DNA of 64,000 bases from Argopecten irradians (taxonomy: Eukaryota > Mollusca > Bivalvia > Pectinida > Pectinidae): assembly GCF_041381155.1 (NCBI RefSeq), contig NC_091142.1, forward strand, positions 41,961,604 to 42,025,603. The letters are read 5' to 3'. Made by a program: the position numbers and the translations under genes. Positions 48,301 to 63,300 of this stretch are shown piece after piece; positions within the stretch are counted from its first letter, which is position 1, and every line of letters starts with the position of its first letter. Below the pieces are notes generated by a model. That model saw only the letters and a list, made by a program, of their open reading frames with translations. It made no database searches and had not been told where the DNA came from.

Positions 48301-51300
48301 CCAGGTGTCTGGACTTGTCACCAGTAATGTGTATGATTTGATATTAAGGTACTGACCAGGTGTCTGGACTTGTCACTAGTAATGTGTATGATTTGATATT
48401 AAGGTACTGACCAGGTGCCTGGACTTGTCACCAGTAATGTGTATGATTTGATATTAAGGTACTGACCAGGTGCCTGGACTTAATGTCACCAGTAATGTGT
48501 ATGATTTGAAATTAAGGTACTGACCAGGAGTCTGGACTTAATGTCACCAGTAAGGTGTATGATTTAATATTAAGGTACTGACCAGGTGTCTGGAATTTTC
48601 ACCAGTAATGCATATTCGATTTGATATTAAGTTACTGACAAGGAGCCCGCACTTGTCACCGGTAATTTGTACCCAATTATGATACCGAGGACGATGTATG
48701 AACAGTGTCTGCCTGATAACTCTGTAGACTTGGCCATTTCTACTGTAGCGATACATTTTCTATCTAAACAGTAAGTATATGTAAACATCTTCGTATATCG
48801 AATCAAATATTACATGTCCACTTGGACTTTTGAACTTGTCTTAACGGCCATATTAGATAAATGGTCACAAGCCTAGAGCGGTAAACTGTTATCCGAATGA
48901 AAAACATTTGATTGGCAATACATGGTAATACATGGATTAAGCAGTTTCCTGTCTTACGCGGCCAGTTATCACCTACTAGTAAATTATGTCGTATTAAAGA
49001 TATTGTTCTGAAAACAGCGACCAGTTTATGATCACGTGGCTATATATGCGTTCCGTTTTAGAAAGACACGTTTTTATACTATAAGTATTACAATCATGTG
49101 AACATACCACACATGGATGCAAATTGTCAGTGTCTTCATTATAACACCTGTTGCTTGTTTCTGGTAGACTCATACCCTGAAGTAAGATATTGCCGTTATA
49201 ACACACGTCCGTCTAATGCGACAATTTATAGATTTTGGGGATGACGTTTTGTTATTAGATTTAGTCATTTATAGACGTTAGGTTTGGTGGTTAAGGACAA
49301 CTGACCAGCTCCTATGATATCGATTTATCTTAGACTTAAGAACAATTGACCAGCTCCTATGACATCGATTATTCTTAGACTTAAGGACAACTTACCAGCT
49401 CCTATGAAATCGATTTATCTTAGACTTAAGGACAACTGACCAGCTCCTATGACATCGATTTATCTTAGACTTAAGGACAATTGACCAGCTCCTATGACAT
49501 CGATATATCTTAGACTTAAGGACAACTTACCAGCTCCTATGACATCGATTTATGTTAGACTTAAGGACAACTGACCAACACCTATGATATCGATTTATCT
49601 TAGACTTAAGGACAATTGACCAGCTCCTATGACATCGATTTATCTTAGACTTAAGGACAACTTACCAGCTCCTATGACTCCGATTTATCTTAGACTTAAG
49701 GACAACTGACCAGCTTCTATGACATCGATTTATCTTAGACTTAAGGACAATTGACCAGCTCCTATGACATCGATATATCTTAGACTTAAGGACAATTGAC
49801 CAGCTCCTATGACATCGATTTATGTTAGACTTAAGGACAACTGACCAACACCTATGACATCGATTTATCTTAGACTTAAGGACAACTGACCAGCACCTAT
49901 GACATCGATTTGTCTTAGACTTAAGGACAACTGACCAACACAAATGACATCGATTTATCTTAGACTTAAGGACAATTGACCAGCACCGATGATCGATTTA
50001 TCTTAGACTTAAGGACAATTGACCAGCTCCTATGACATCGATTTATCTTAGACTTAAGGACAATTGACCAGCACCTATGACATCGATTTATCTTAGACTT
50101 AAGGACAACTGACCAGCACCTATGACATCGATTTATCTTAGACTTAAGGACAATTGACCAGCTCCTATGACATCGATTTATCTTAGACTTAAGGACAACT
50201 GACCAGCACCTATGACATCGATATATCTTTGACTTAAGGACAATTGACCAGCACCTATGACATCGATTTTTCTTAGACTTAAGGACAACTGACCAGCTCC
50301 TATGACATCGATTTATCTTAGACTTAAGGACAATTGACCAGCTCATATGACATCAATTTATCTTAGACTTAATGACAACTGACCAACATCTATGACATCG
50401 ATTTATCTTAGACTTAAGGACAACTGACCAGCACCTATGACATCGATTTATCTTAGACTTATGGACAACTAACCAACACCAATGACATCGATTTATGTTA
50501 GACTTAAGGACAATTGACCAGCACCTATGACATCGATTTATCTTAGACTTAAGGACAATTGACCAGCACCTATGACATCGATTTATCTTAGACTTAAGGA
50601 CAATTGACCAGCACCTATGGCATCGATTTATCTTAGACTTAAGGACAACTGACCAGCTCCTTTGACATCGATTTATCTTAGACTTAAGGACAATTGACCA
50701 GCACCTATGACATCGATTTATCTTAGACTTAAGGACAATTGACCAGCACCTATGACATCGATTTATCTTAGACTTAAGGACAATTGACCAGCACCTAGGA
50801 CATCGATTTATCTTAGACTTAAGGACAATTGACCAGCACCTATGACATCGATTTATCTTAGACTTAAGGACAATTGACCAGCACCTAAGACATCGATTTA
50901 TCTTAGACTTAAGGACAATTGACCAGCTCCTATGACATCGATTTATCTTAGACTTAAGGACAATTGACCAGCACCTATGACATCGATTTATCTTAGACTT
51001 CAGGACAATTAACCAGCACCTATGACATCGATTTATCTTAGACTTAAGGACAATTGACCAGCACTTTTGACATCGATTTATCTTAGACTTAAGGACAACT
51101 GAACAGCACCTAGGACATCGATTTATCTTAGACTTAAGGACAACTGACCAGCTCCTATGACATCGATTTATCGTAGACTTTAGGACAATTGACCAGCACC
51201 TATGATCGATTTATCTTAGACTTAAGGACAATTGACCAGCACCTATGACATCGATTTATCTAAGACTTAAGGACAATTGACCAGCTCCTATGACATCGAT

Positions 51301-54300
51301 TTATCTAAGACTTAAGGACAATTGACCAGCACCTATGACATCGATTTATCTTAGACTTAAGGACAATTGACCAGCACTTTTGACACCGATTTATCTTAGA
51401 CTTAAGGACAATTGACCAGCACTTTTGACATCGATTTATCTTAGACTTAAGGACAATTGACCAGCACTTTTGACATCGATTTATCTTAGACTTAAGGACA
51501 ATTGACCAGCACTTTTGACATCGATTTATCTTAGACTTAAGGACAACTGACCAGCTCCTATGACATCGATTTATCGTAGACTTTAGGACAATTGACCAGC
51601 ACCTATGATCGATTTATCTTAGACTTAAGGACAATTGACCAGCACCTATGACATCGATTTATCTAAGACTTAAGGACAACTGACCAACATCTATGACATC
51701 GATTTATCTTAGACTTAAGGACAACTGACCAGCACCTATGACATCGATTTATCTTAGACTTAAGGACAACTGACCAGCACCTATGACATCGATTTATCTT
51801 AGACTTAAGGACAATTGACCAGCACTTTTGACATCGATTTATCTTAGACTTAATGACAACTGACCAACATCTATGACATCGATTTATCTTAGACTTAAGG
51901 ACAACTGACCAGCACCTATGACATCGATTTATCTTAGACTTAAGGACAATTGACCAGCCGCTATGACATCGATTTATCTTAGACTTAGGACAATTGACCA
52001 GCCGCTATGACATCGATTTATCTTAGACTTAAGGGCAATTGACCAGCTCCTATGACATCGATTTATCTTAGACTTAAGGACAATTGACCAGTACCTATGA
52101 CATCGATTTATCTTAGACTTAAGGACAACTGACCAGCACCTATGACATCGATTTATCTTAGACTTAAGGACAATTGACCAGCACCTATGACATCGATTTA
52201 TCTTAGACTTAAGGACAATTGACCAGCACCTATGACATCGATTTATCTTAGACTTAAGGACAATTGACCAGCACCTATGACATCGATTTATCTTAGACTT
52301 AAGGACAATTGACCAGCACCTAGGACATCGATTTATCTTAGACTTAAGGACAATTGACCAGCACCTATGACATCGATTTATCTTAGACGTAAGCTAGCTC
52401 CATACTTTTGGTAAAACCAAAGTCATTTTTTTCTTACAGGTCTTACTTTTTTTTTTGCATTTTACATGTAATATTCGGCTGAATGTATTCTCGTTCATGT
52501 TGATTTTTTGTCCGGAATTTCAAACGATAGATACAAAACTCTTATATTTTTACAAATGCTAACTGATTTTCGTTATTTCCCAGGACGGTTTCTATACGTA
52601 ATTATCATGTTTAGTCATAGTTTCGCCCCTAAAAATCAACTGATAGGCCAAAAAGGAAATGAAAACCCATGTCAATTTATAATATTTATATATGATATGC
52701 CTAAGGTAATATTTTTTTCAAATATCGTGTAAAACATGGGGTCCACGTTGAAATTTTTCACAATTTTGTAAGCTTGAAGTTTGTAACTTTCAACCCTACC
52801 CCCATGTCATCCAGTCATTTTAAACTATTTTTTAAAAATCATGCCGCAAAAATACATTCCACATCAGTTCATATGTTTTTGTGATAGTATATCTGGTTTA
52901 TGACTGTTTTTTTAATGATTATCTCCAAATTTTGTGTTTTAAGAAAATCCGTATGCGATTTTCAAGAATTCCGGAATTTCGGTCCGGACCGGTCCTTACC
53001 TATCATTTATTGCGACGAACGTCATTTCCGTTGTTTTAGATCCATTACCATTTACGACAGGGACCGCAAAAACCTCAGGGATATCATCTAATTTTTACTT
53101 CATTGCTTTTATTCGATATATTTAATTATTCATTAAATGTAGACAATGTTCACCTATTGAAAATATGCAAGTGGAATGTCGTAGCGTATCGGAAACCATT
53201 ATGGAATTCAAAACAACCTCCGCAGCTTCCGGTATAGCGTCATATGAATCGGCGCGGTTTTCAAAAGTATGGACCTACCTTTAGTAGGAGGCTATTACAT
53301 GCAGTCGATACATATAACAAAATATATACAGTATAAATATAATCCTTTATTGATTAAAAAAAAGTTACAATTATTTCCAGAGTCTGTCAGATCAAAAATG
53401 GTGTCATGTTCGAAGAGGCGGACGAAGAAGAACGCCAATTGATGAGAGAACAAGGGAAAGCAGACTGGAGGGCTTTTGTACTTTCAAGGGGACGGGAACT
53501 CAAGCCAGGTTTGATTTGGTTTCGGATACATTCTCAACCAGATGCTTACAACATAATCACCATACACGGTTGAAATCTTACAATACAAGAATTACTATCA
53601 TGGCATTTTCCTAAGCCTCGCAGCTAATTAAACATGGTATTGTAAGATAGTAACGACCATGTATACTCTCCTGTAAGGTCATACGCACCATGTATACTCT
53701 CCCATAATAGGTCATACGCACCATGTATACTCTCCCATAATAGGTCATACGCACCATGTATACTCTCCCAAAATAGGTCATACGCACCATGTATACTCTC
53801 CCAAAATAGGTCATACGCACCATGTATACTCTCCCATAATAGGTCATACGCACCATGTATACTCTCCCATAATAGGTCATACGCACCATGTATACTCTCC
53901 CATAATAGGTCATACGCACCATGTATACTCTCCCATAATAGGTCATACGCACCATGTATACTCTCCCATAATAGGTCATACGCACCATGTATACTCTCCC
54001 ATAATAGGTCATACGCACCATGTATACTCTCTCGTTATAGGTAATACGCACCATGTATACTCATGTATTAGTCTCTCGTTATAGATAATACGCACCATGT
54101 ATACTCTCTCTTTATAGGTAATACGCACCATGTATACTCTCTCGTTATAGGTAATACGCACCATGTATTACTCTCAGTTATAGGTAATAGGCAACATGTA
54201 TAAACTCTCGTTATAGGTAATACGCACCATGTATACTCTCTCGTTATAGGTAATACGCACCATGTATACTCTCTCGTTATAGGTAATACGCACCATGTAT

Positions 54301-57300
54301 ACTCTCTCGTTATAGGTAATACGCACCATATACTCTCTCTTAGGTAATACGCACCATGTATACTCTCTCGTTATAGGTAATACGCACCATGTATACTCTC
54401 TCGTTATAGGTAATACGCACCATGTATACTCTCTCGTTATAGGTAATACGCACCATGTATACTCTCTCGTTATAGGTAATACGCACCATGTATTACTCTC
54501 TCGTTATAGGTAATACGCACCATGTATACTCTCTCGTTATAGGTAATACGCACCATGTATTACTCTCTCGTTATAGGTAATACGCACCATGTATTACTCT
54601 CTCGTTATAGGTAATACGCACCATGTATACTCTCTCGTTATAGGTAATACGCACCATGTATGTATCTCTCGTTATAGGTAATACGCACCATGTATTACTC
54701 TCTCGTTATAGGTAATACGCACCATGTATACTCTCTCGTTATAGGTAATACGCACCATGTATTACTCTCTCGTTATAGGTATAATACGCACCATGTATAC
54801 TCTCTCGTTATAGATAATACGCACCATGTATACTCTCTCGTTATAGGTAATACGCACCATGTATACTCTCTCGTTATAGGTAATACGCACCATGTATACT
54901 CTCTCGTTATAGGTAATACGCACCATGTATACTCTCTCGTTATAGGTAATACGCACCATGTATACTCTCTCGTTATAGGTAATACGCACCATGTATTACT
55001 CTCTCGTTATAGGTAATACGCACCATGTATTACTCTCTCGTTATAGGTAATACGCACCATGTATACTCTCTCGTTATAGGTAATACGCACCATGTATACT
55101 CTCTCTCGTTATAGGTAATACGCACCATGTATACTCTCTCGTTATAGGTAATACGCACCATGTATACTCTCTCGTTATAGGTAATACGCACCATGTATAC
55201 TCTCTCGTTATAGGTAATACGCACCATGTATACTCTCTCGTTATAGGTAATACGCACCATGTATACTCTCTCGTTATAGGTAATACGCACCATGTATACT
55301 CTCTCGTTATAGGTAATACGCACCATGTATACTCTCTCGTTATAGGTAATACGCACCATGTATTACTCTCTCGTTATAGGTAATACGCACCATGTATACT
55401 CTCTCGTTATAGGTAATACGCACCATGTATTACTCTCTCGTTATAGGTAATACGCACCATGTATACTCTCTCGTTATAGGTAATACGCACCATGTATACT
55501 CTCTCGTTATAGGTAATACGCACCATGTATACTCTCTCGTTATAGGTAATACGCACCATGTATTAGTCTCTCGTTATAGGTAATACGCACCATGTGTTAC
55601 TCTCTCGTTATAGGTAATACGCACCATGTATACTCTCTCGTTATAGGTAATACGCACCATGTATACTCTCTCGTTATAGGTAATACGCACCATGTATACT
55701 CTCTCGTTATAGGTAATACGCACCATGTATACTCTCTCGTTATAGGTAATACGCACCATGCATATATACTCTCTTGTAAGGTCATACGCACCATGTATTA
55801 GTCTCTCGTTATAGGTAATACGCACCATGTGTTACTCTCTCGTTATAGGTAATACGCACCATGTATTACTCTCTCGTTATAGGTAATACGCACCATGTAT
55901 ACTCTCTCGTTATAGGTAATACGCACCATGTATTACTCTCTCGTTATAGGTAATACGCACCATGTATACTCTCTCGTTATAGGTAATACGCACCATGTAT
56001 ATCTCTCGTTATAGGTAATACGCACCATGTGTTACTCTCTCGTTATAGGTAATACGCACCATGTATTACTCTCTCGTTATAGGTAATACGCACCATGTAT
56101 ACTCTCTCTCGTTATAGGTAATACGCACCATGTATAATCTCTCGTTATAGGTAATACGCACCATGCATTACTCTCTCGTTATAGGTAATACGCACCATAT
56201 ATACTCTCTCGTTATAGGTAATACGCACCATATATACTCTCTCGTTATAGTAATACGCACCATGTATTACTCTCTCGTTATAGGTAATACGCACCATGTA
56301 TATACTCTCTCGTTATAGGTAATACGCACCATGTATACTCTCTCGTTATAGTAATACGCACCATGTATTACTCTCTCGTTATAGGTAATACGCACCATGT
56401 ATTACTCTCTCGTTATAGATAATACGCACCATTATACTCCCGTTATGTAATACGCACCATGTATACTCTCTCGTTATAGGTAATACGCACCATGTATACT
56501 CTCTCGTTATAGATAATACGCACCATGTATACTCTCTCGTTATAGGTAATACGCACCATGTATTACTCTCTCGTTATAGGTAATACGCACCATGTATACT
56601 CTCCGTTATAGGTAATACGCACCATGTATTACTCTCTCGTTATAGGTAATACGCACCATGTATACTCTCTCGTTATAGGTAATACGCACCATGTATACTC
56701 TCTCGTTATAGATAATACGCACCATGTATACTCTCTCGTTATAGGTAATACGCACCATGTATTACTCTCTCGTTATAGGTAATACGCACCATGTATTACT
56801 CTCTCGTTATAGGTAATACGCACCATGTATACTCTCTCGTTATAGGTAATACGCACCATGTATTACTCTCTCGTTATAGGTAATACGCACCATGTATTAC
56901 TCTCTCGTTATAGGTAATACGCACCATGTATTACTCTCTCGTTATAGGTAATACGCACCATGTATTACTCTCTCGTTATAGGTAATACGCACCATGTATA
57001 CTCTCTCGTTATAGGTAATACGCACCATGTATTAGTCTCTCGTTATAGGTAATAAGCACCATGTATTACTCTCCGTTATAGGTAATACGCACCATGTATT
57101 ACTCTCTCGTTATAGGTAATACGCACCATGTATTACTCTCTCGTTATAGGTAATACGCACCATGTATTACTCTCTCGTTATAGGTAATACGCACCATGTA
57201 TTACTCTCTCGTTATAGGTAATACGCACCATGTATTACTCTCTCTCGTTATAGGTAATACGCACCATGTATTACTCTCTCGTTATAGGTAATACGCACCA

Positions 57301-60300
57301 TGTATTACTCTCTCGTTATAGGTAATACGCACCATGTATACTCTCTCGTTATAGGTAATACGCACCATGTATTACTCTCTCGTTATAGGTAATACGCACC
57401 ATGTATACTCTCTCGTTATAGGTAATACGCACCATGTATTACTCTCCGTTATAGGTAATACGCACCATGTATTACTCTCTCGTTATAGGTAATACGCACC
57501 ATGTATACTCTCTCGTTATAGGTAATACGCACCATGTATTACTCTCTCGTTATAGGTAATACGCACCATGTATTACTCTCTCGTTATAGGTAATACGCAC
57601 CATGTATTACTCTCTCGTTATAGGTAATACGCACCATGTATTACTCTCTATTTATAGGTAATAACGCACCATGTATTACTCTCTCGTTATAGGTAATACG
57701 CACCATGTGTTACTCTCTCGTTATAGGTAATACGCACCATGTATTACTCTCTATTATATAGGTCATACGCACCATGTATTACTCTCTCGTTATAGGTAAT
57801 ACGCACCATGTATTACTCTCTCGTTATAGGTAATACGCACCATGTATACTCTCTCGTTATAGGTAATACGCACCATGTATTACTCTCTCGTTATAGGTAA
57901 TACGCACCATGTATACTCTCTCGTTATAGGTAATACGCACCATGTATACTCTCTCGTTATAGGTAATACGCACCATGTATTACTCTCTCGTTATAGGTAA
58001 TACGCACCATGTATTACTCTCTCCTTATAGGTAATACGCACCATGTATACTCTCTCGTTATAGGTAATACGCACCATGTATACTCTCTCTTCCCTGACTC
58101 TCTCGTTATAGGTAATACGCACCATGTATACTCTCTCGTTATAGGTAATACGCACCATGTATTACTCTCTCGTTATAGGTAATACGCACCATGTATACTC
58201 TCTCGTTATAGGTAATACGCACCATGTATACTCTCTCGTTATAGGTAATACGCACCATGTATACTCTCTCGTTATAGGTAATACGCACCATGTATACTCT
58301 CTCGTTATAGGTAATACGCACCATGTATACTTCTCGTTATAGGTATACGCACCATGTATACTCTCTCGTTATAGGTAATACGCACCATGTATACTCTCTC
58401 GTTATAGGTAATACGCACCATGTATTACTCTCTCGTTATAGGTAATACGCACCATGTATACTCTCTCGTTATAGGTAATACGCACCATGTATTACTCTCT
58501 CGTTATAGGTAATACGCACCATGTATACTCTCTCGTTATAGGTAATACGCACCATGTATACTCTCTCGTTATAGGTAATACGCACCATGTATTACTCTCT
58601 CGTTATAGGTAATACGCACCATGTATTACTCTCTCGTTATAGGTAATACGCACCATGTATACTCTCTCATTATAGGTAATACGCACCATGTATACTCTCT
58701 CGTTATAGGTAATACGCACCATGTATACTCTCTCGTTATAGGTAATAAGCACCATGTATTACTCTCCCGTTATAGGTAATACGCACCATGTATACTCTCC
58801 CGTTATAGGTAATACGCACCATGTATACTCTCTCGTTATAGGTAATACGCACCATGTATTACTCTCCGTTATAGGTAATACGCACCATGTATTACTCTCC
58901 GTTATAGGTAATACGCACCATGTATTACTCTCTCGTTTTAGGTAATACGCACCATGTATACTCTCTCGTTATAGATAATACGCACCATGTATTCTCTCCC
59001 GTTATAGATAATACGCACCATGTATAGTCTCTCGTTATAGGTAATAAGCACCATGTATTACTCTCCGTTATAGGTAATACGCACCATGTATAATCTCTCG
59101 TTATAGGTAATACGCACCATGTATACTCTCTCGTTATAGGTAATACGCACCATGTATACTCTCTCGTTATAGGTAATACGCACCATGTATTACTCTCTCG
59201 TTATAGATAATACGCACCATGTATACTCTCTCGTTATAGGTAATACGCACCATGTATACTCTCTCGTTATAGGTAATACGCACCATGTATACTCTCTTTT
59301 AAGGTAATACGCACCATGTATAATCTCTCGTTAGAGGTTAAAAGCACCATGCATACTCTTGTGAGTGGTCATATCCAACGTGAGGAAGGCTCTTGGTTCT
59401 ATCCCCTGGTCGAGACACGCCAAAGTCTATAAAAGTGTTTCGTTTTTCGTTTGCGTTTTCGTTCGTTTTCGTTTAACATTTCGTTTGCGTTTTGCGTTTC
59501 GTGCTCGTTTCGAGTGAATGTTAAACGCATTAAGTACTGTAGTTTCTGCTCCTGCTTAGGGCACAGTGATCGCATTTCAACTGAACTAATTTATGGATAC
59601 TATTATGGACGGCAGTATCTTGTGAATATAGTGTTCTGATGAAGGAAGGGTTACAAAGATACTAACATGTACGTACAAAATATTAACTTGTACGTACAAT
59701 ATACTAACATGTACGTACAAGACATCAGCTTGTTCTTACGAGATACTAATTTGTACTACATGATATTGGCTTATATGTTTACGATACCACCTTGTACGTA
59801 CAAGATACTGGTTTATATGTACAAGATACTAGGTTGTACGTATAAAATACTGACTTATATGTATACGATACCACCTTGTACATACAAGATACTGGCTTAT
59901 ATAAATACGATACCACCTTGTACGTACAAGATACCAATTTGTACGTATAAAATACTAACTTATATGTATACGATACCAGCTTATACATGTACGTAAAAGA
60001 TACTGGCTTATATGTACAAGATACTAGGTTGTACGTACAAGTTACTGACCTCTATGTAAAAGATACTAAGTTGTACGTACAATATACGTTCAGTATTCTG
60101 TTATGCCTGATTTCACTGTAACGGAAGAAGGCATGCTCAAACTCCTCAAAAATCTCAACCCTACTAAAACAGCTGGTCCGGACAACCTTAAACCTAAAAT
60201 CCTTAAAGAATTGACAGAAGATATAGCACCTATCCTAACCATTATCTACCAGCAGCCTCTTGTCCTTGGCAAAGTACCATCCGACTGGAAAACAACTTAT

Positions 60301-63300
60301 GTCACACCCCTATATAATAAAGGACCCAAGTATGCACCTAAAAATCATCGTCCTATTTCATTAACATGTATATGCAGCAAGATCACGGAGCTAATCATTG
60401 TCAGATCATGACACATCCAGATACAAAAGACATCTTGTATTCTCTCCAGCATGGCTTCCGCAAAATAAGATCATGCGAAAGCCAGCTGATTGAGTTCATA
60501 GATGGAATCTCGAACAAAATAGATGAGAGCAATCAGACAAACATTTTCATTATGGACTTCTCCAATGCATTTGATAAAGTTAGTCATCCCCTTATTATTC
60601 ACAAGTTGAGGCACTATGGGATATGGTATAAATGACTCTGTCACGTCCTGGATTGAAGACTTCTCATCAGAAAGAACACAGGCTGTTCTCGTGGAAGGAG
60701 AGAAGTCAGTTTATGTGAATGTATTATCTGGGGTCCCTCAATGCTCGGTCATCGGCCCCGCCCTATATAAATGTCACATACCAATAAGATTAGATGCCAC
60801 AGTTTATTAAGATGTACGTACAATGTACTAGCATGTACGTACAAGATACTGACTTGTACGGACAGTATACTAACATGTACGTACAATATACTAACATGTA
60901 CGGACAATATACATACTTGTAAGTACAATATACTAACTTGCATGTAACAAATGTACAAGATTATGATAGTATATACTGTCCCTAAAACGCCGCCGTAATT
61001 AGGTATACATGTATGAATCAATGTACATATTGTTATATTCAAACGTACAGGTTTATATAAGTTCCCTTCAAGTCGTCTGTTTATAAACTATTACCAGTTT
61101 TCGTTTGTTAAATAAAACCTTCATATCCTATGCAAGAATTGATTGAGTATTATGATCCTAGACCTATTGATGAATTTATGTTGTAGGCGGAGCTCTCGTC
61201 GTTTTGTCCGTTTCGTCAAATGAACATGGACAACTACCATCGTATTTTGATGCCGGACATGCTGTTTTGGGGCGGATCGCGTCTGAAATGACCACAGAAG
61301 GAATCCTCACACAGGTATGTAAATTCATAAATTGTTCAATATGAGAGTAATATCTGTAATGTTAACCATGTTGCAGATAACTCCAGACTTGTTCAATATG
61401 TTTTAAATGTGGCTCATACATTTTATATTTGTTGTCGCCATCCAAATATTTTACGCAGAAACTTTATTCGGACTTGCATGTGTTGTGAATGTGATGATCC
61501 GGAATAAGCCTACATTTGCATATTTTGTGATGATTTAGATTTGACTTCGTTTATATGTCTTGTGAATGCATCTTCGTGAAAATATACAAATGCAAATTTA
61601 ATGTATCTGTTTTCATGGTATAAAATTTACATTTTTACTTCACTCCGTCTCAATGAAACTAGTAATCTCCGACCACTTCATTTCGCCGGCGTGAGAATAC
61701 ATTTATATATTGTTTACATTGTGACCTAGTTTTACACCACTTCAGTTTTGAATGAGCTCTCTGTGGTTTGGCCTATCATTGAACATTTAGAATCACAGAC
61801 AGAAATGCTTGATAAATTGATATTTGAATCGGTCAGTAATTTAATATAAAACATACCGAACGCAGTGAGGTTCACCACTCATCGCTAGTAGGCATAATCG
61901 AACGGAAATCGATAATGTCCATTACCAGCGAAACGATTCCGTGAGTGTCAAAACCAGCGGTATTGGGGGGTCGTTGGAAATCGATGTTTCCCTACTTACA
62001 TTATACAGGTTTTAATCTCAAAACTCCTGTTGACAACGAAGTCATCACATTTCAAGATTAACACAGAAGTCTTCCAATGATCTGCGACTAAATCCAACAT
62101 TTTAAGACGTTTTATTGAGCCCCAGAAGCATGGTTATTGGACTGTATCGCATACCATAGAGACAGGGGTTGGATTTGACAACAGGTTTAGTTAATACATA
62201 TTTAAATGTAAGCTACAAATAATTACCAGGCGAAAATACAACATTTAGTTACATTCCACATTAAATTCAATTTATTTTTAAAAGGTTTGATTATGTGTAG
62301 AAACCAACTATTCATTATTTCACCACAATCGTCATTTTCTTCGAAACCGGATCACACATTGACTACACTGCAAGTACAATGCAGCAATTTTTGTATTTGA
62401 AGCGACATAAGAATGTTTTAATTCTTGCACATAAAACAATATTTCAAAATCGCTGCTTTTAATCGTAATAACGCACAAAGAATGGAAATATTTTCGGAAC
62501 TATATTTTGTGTTGCCATGGTGACGAGAAGAACTGGCTGGCGTCTGTTCCGCAGCTGTACATACATGTACGATAATTAGTACAATATTGCAAATTTGTGT
62601 GATAATGTTATATCGAATACATATAATCCGACAGTATTTTCAACGGCGGGAGTTTTTAATTGGTTAACGTAAATATAAAGAATGATTATCAATGTTGTTG
62701 CTTGCATTGGCTGATGAAGAAAATTGATCTCGTGCAAATGTAACTTTAACTGCTTCTCAGTTCACTTCATTTGCACGTGATCAACTTTCGTTATCATTCA
62801 ATGCAAGCAACAGAATTGACAGTCAATCCTTAAATGTTTGATAAAGCAGTATGAGTTGTCAATGTTTGATAAAGCAGTATGAGTTGTCAATGTTTGATAA
62901 AGCAGTGTGAGTTGTCTATGTATGATAAAGCAGTATGGGTTGTCAATGTTTGATAAAGCAGTATGGGTTGTCAATATTTGATAAAGCAGTATGAGTTGTC
63001 AATGTATGATAAAGCAGTTATTGTATGAGTTGTCAATGTTTGATAAAGCAGTATGAGTTGTCATTGTTTGATAAAGCATTATGAACTGTCAATGTTTAAT
63101 AAAGCAGTAAGAGTTGTCAATGTTTGATAAAGCATTATGAACTGTCAATGTTTAATAAAGCAGTATGAGTTGTTTTGTTCATTCTTATATTCATATAGGA
63201 GGAGTATCGAGCAATGAACCTCCAAGCCCTTTATGGTAGAAACGAGGATGATCTGAGGGAGCCATTTACAAGTGGACTAACAAGAATAGAGGAACTCGGA

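Noticed and set aside
49662-50346. Open frames with repeated SWSIVLKSKINRCHR on the minus strand
   Set aside because: By-product of the 45-bp unit inside an intron.
53611-59000. Long open frames on both strands (60-150 residues of MVRITYNERVY or GNTHHVYSLVI repeats)
   Set aside because: The 33-bp unit is a multiple of three and lacks stops in some frames; the frames are a by-product of the minisatellite.
59372-59420. tRNA gene
   Set aside because: Only a B-box-like string is present; no cloverleaf or A box can be formed.
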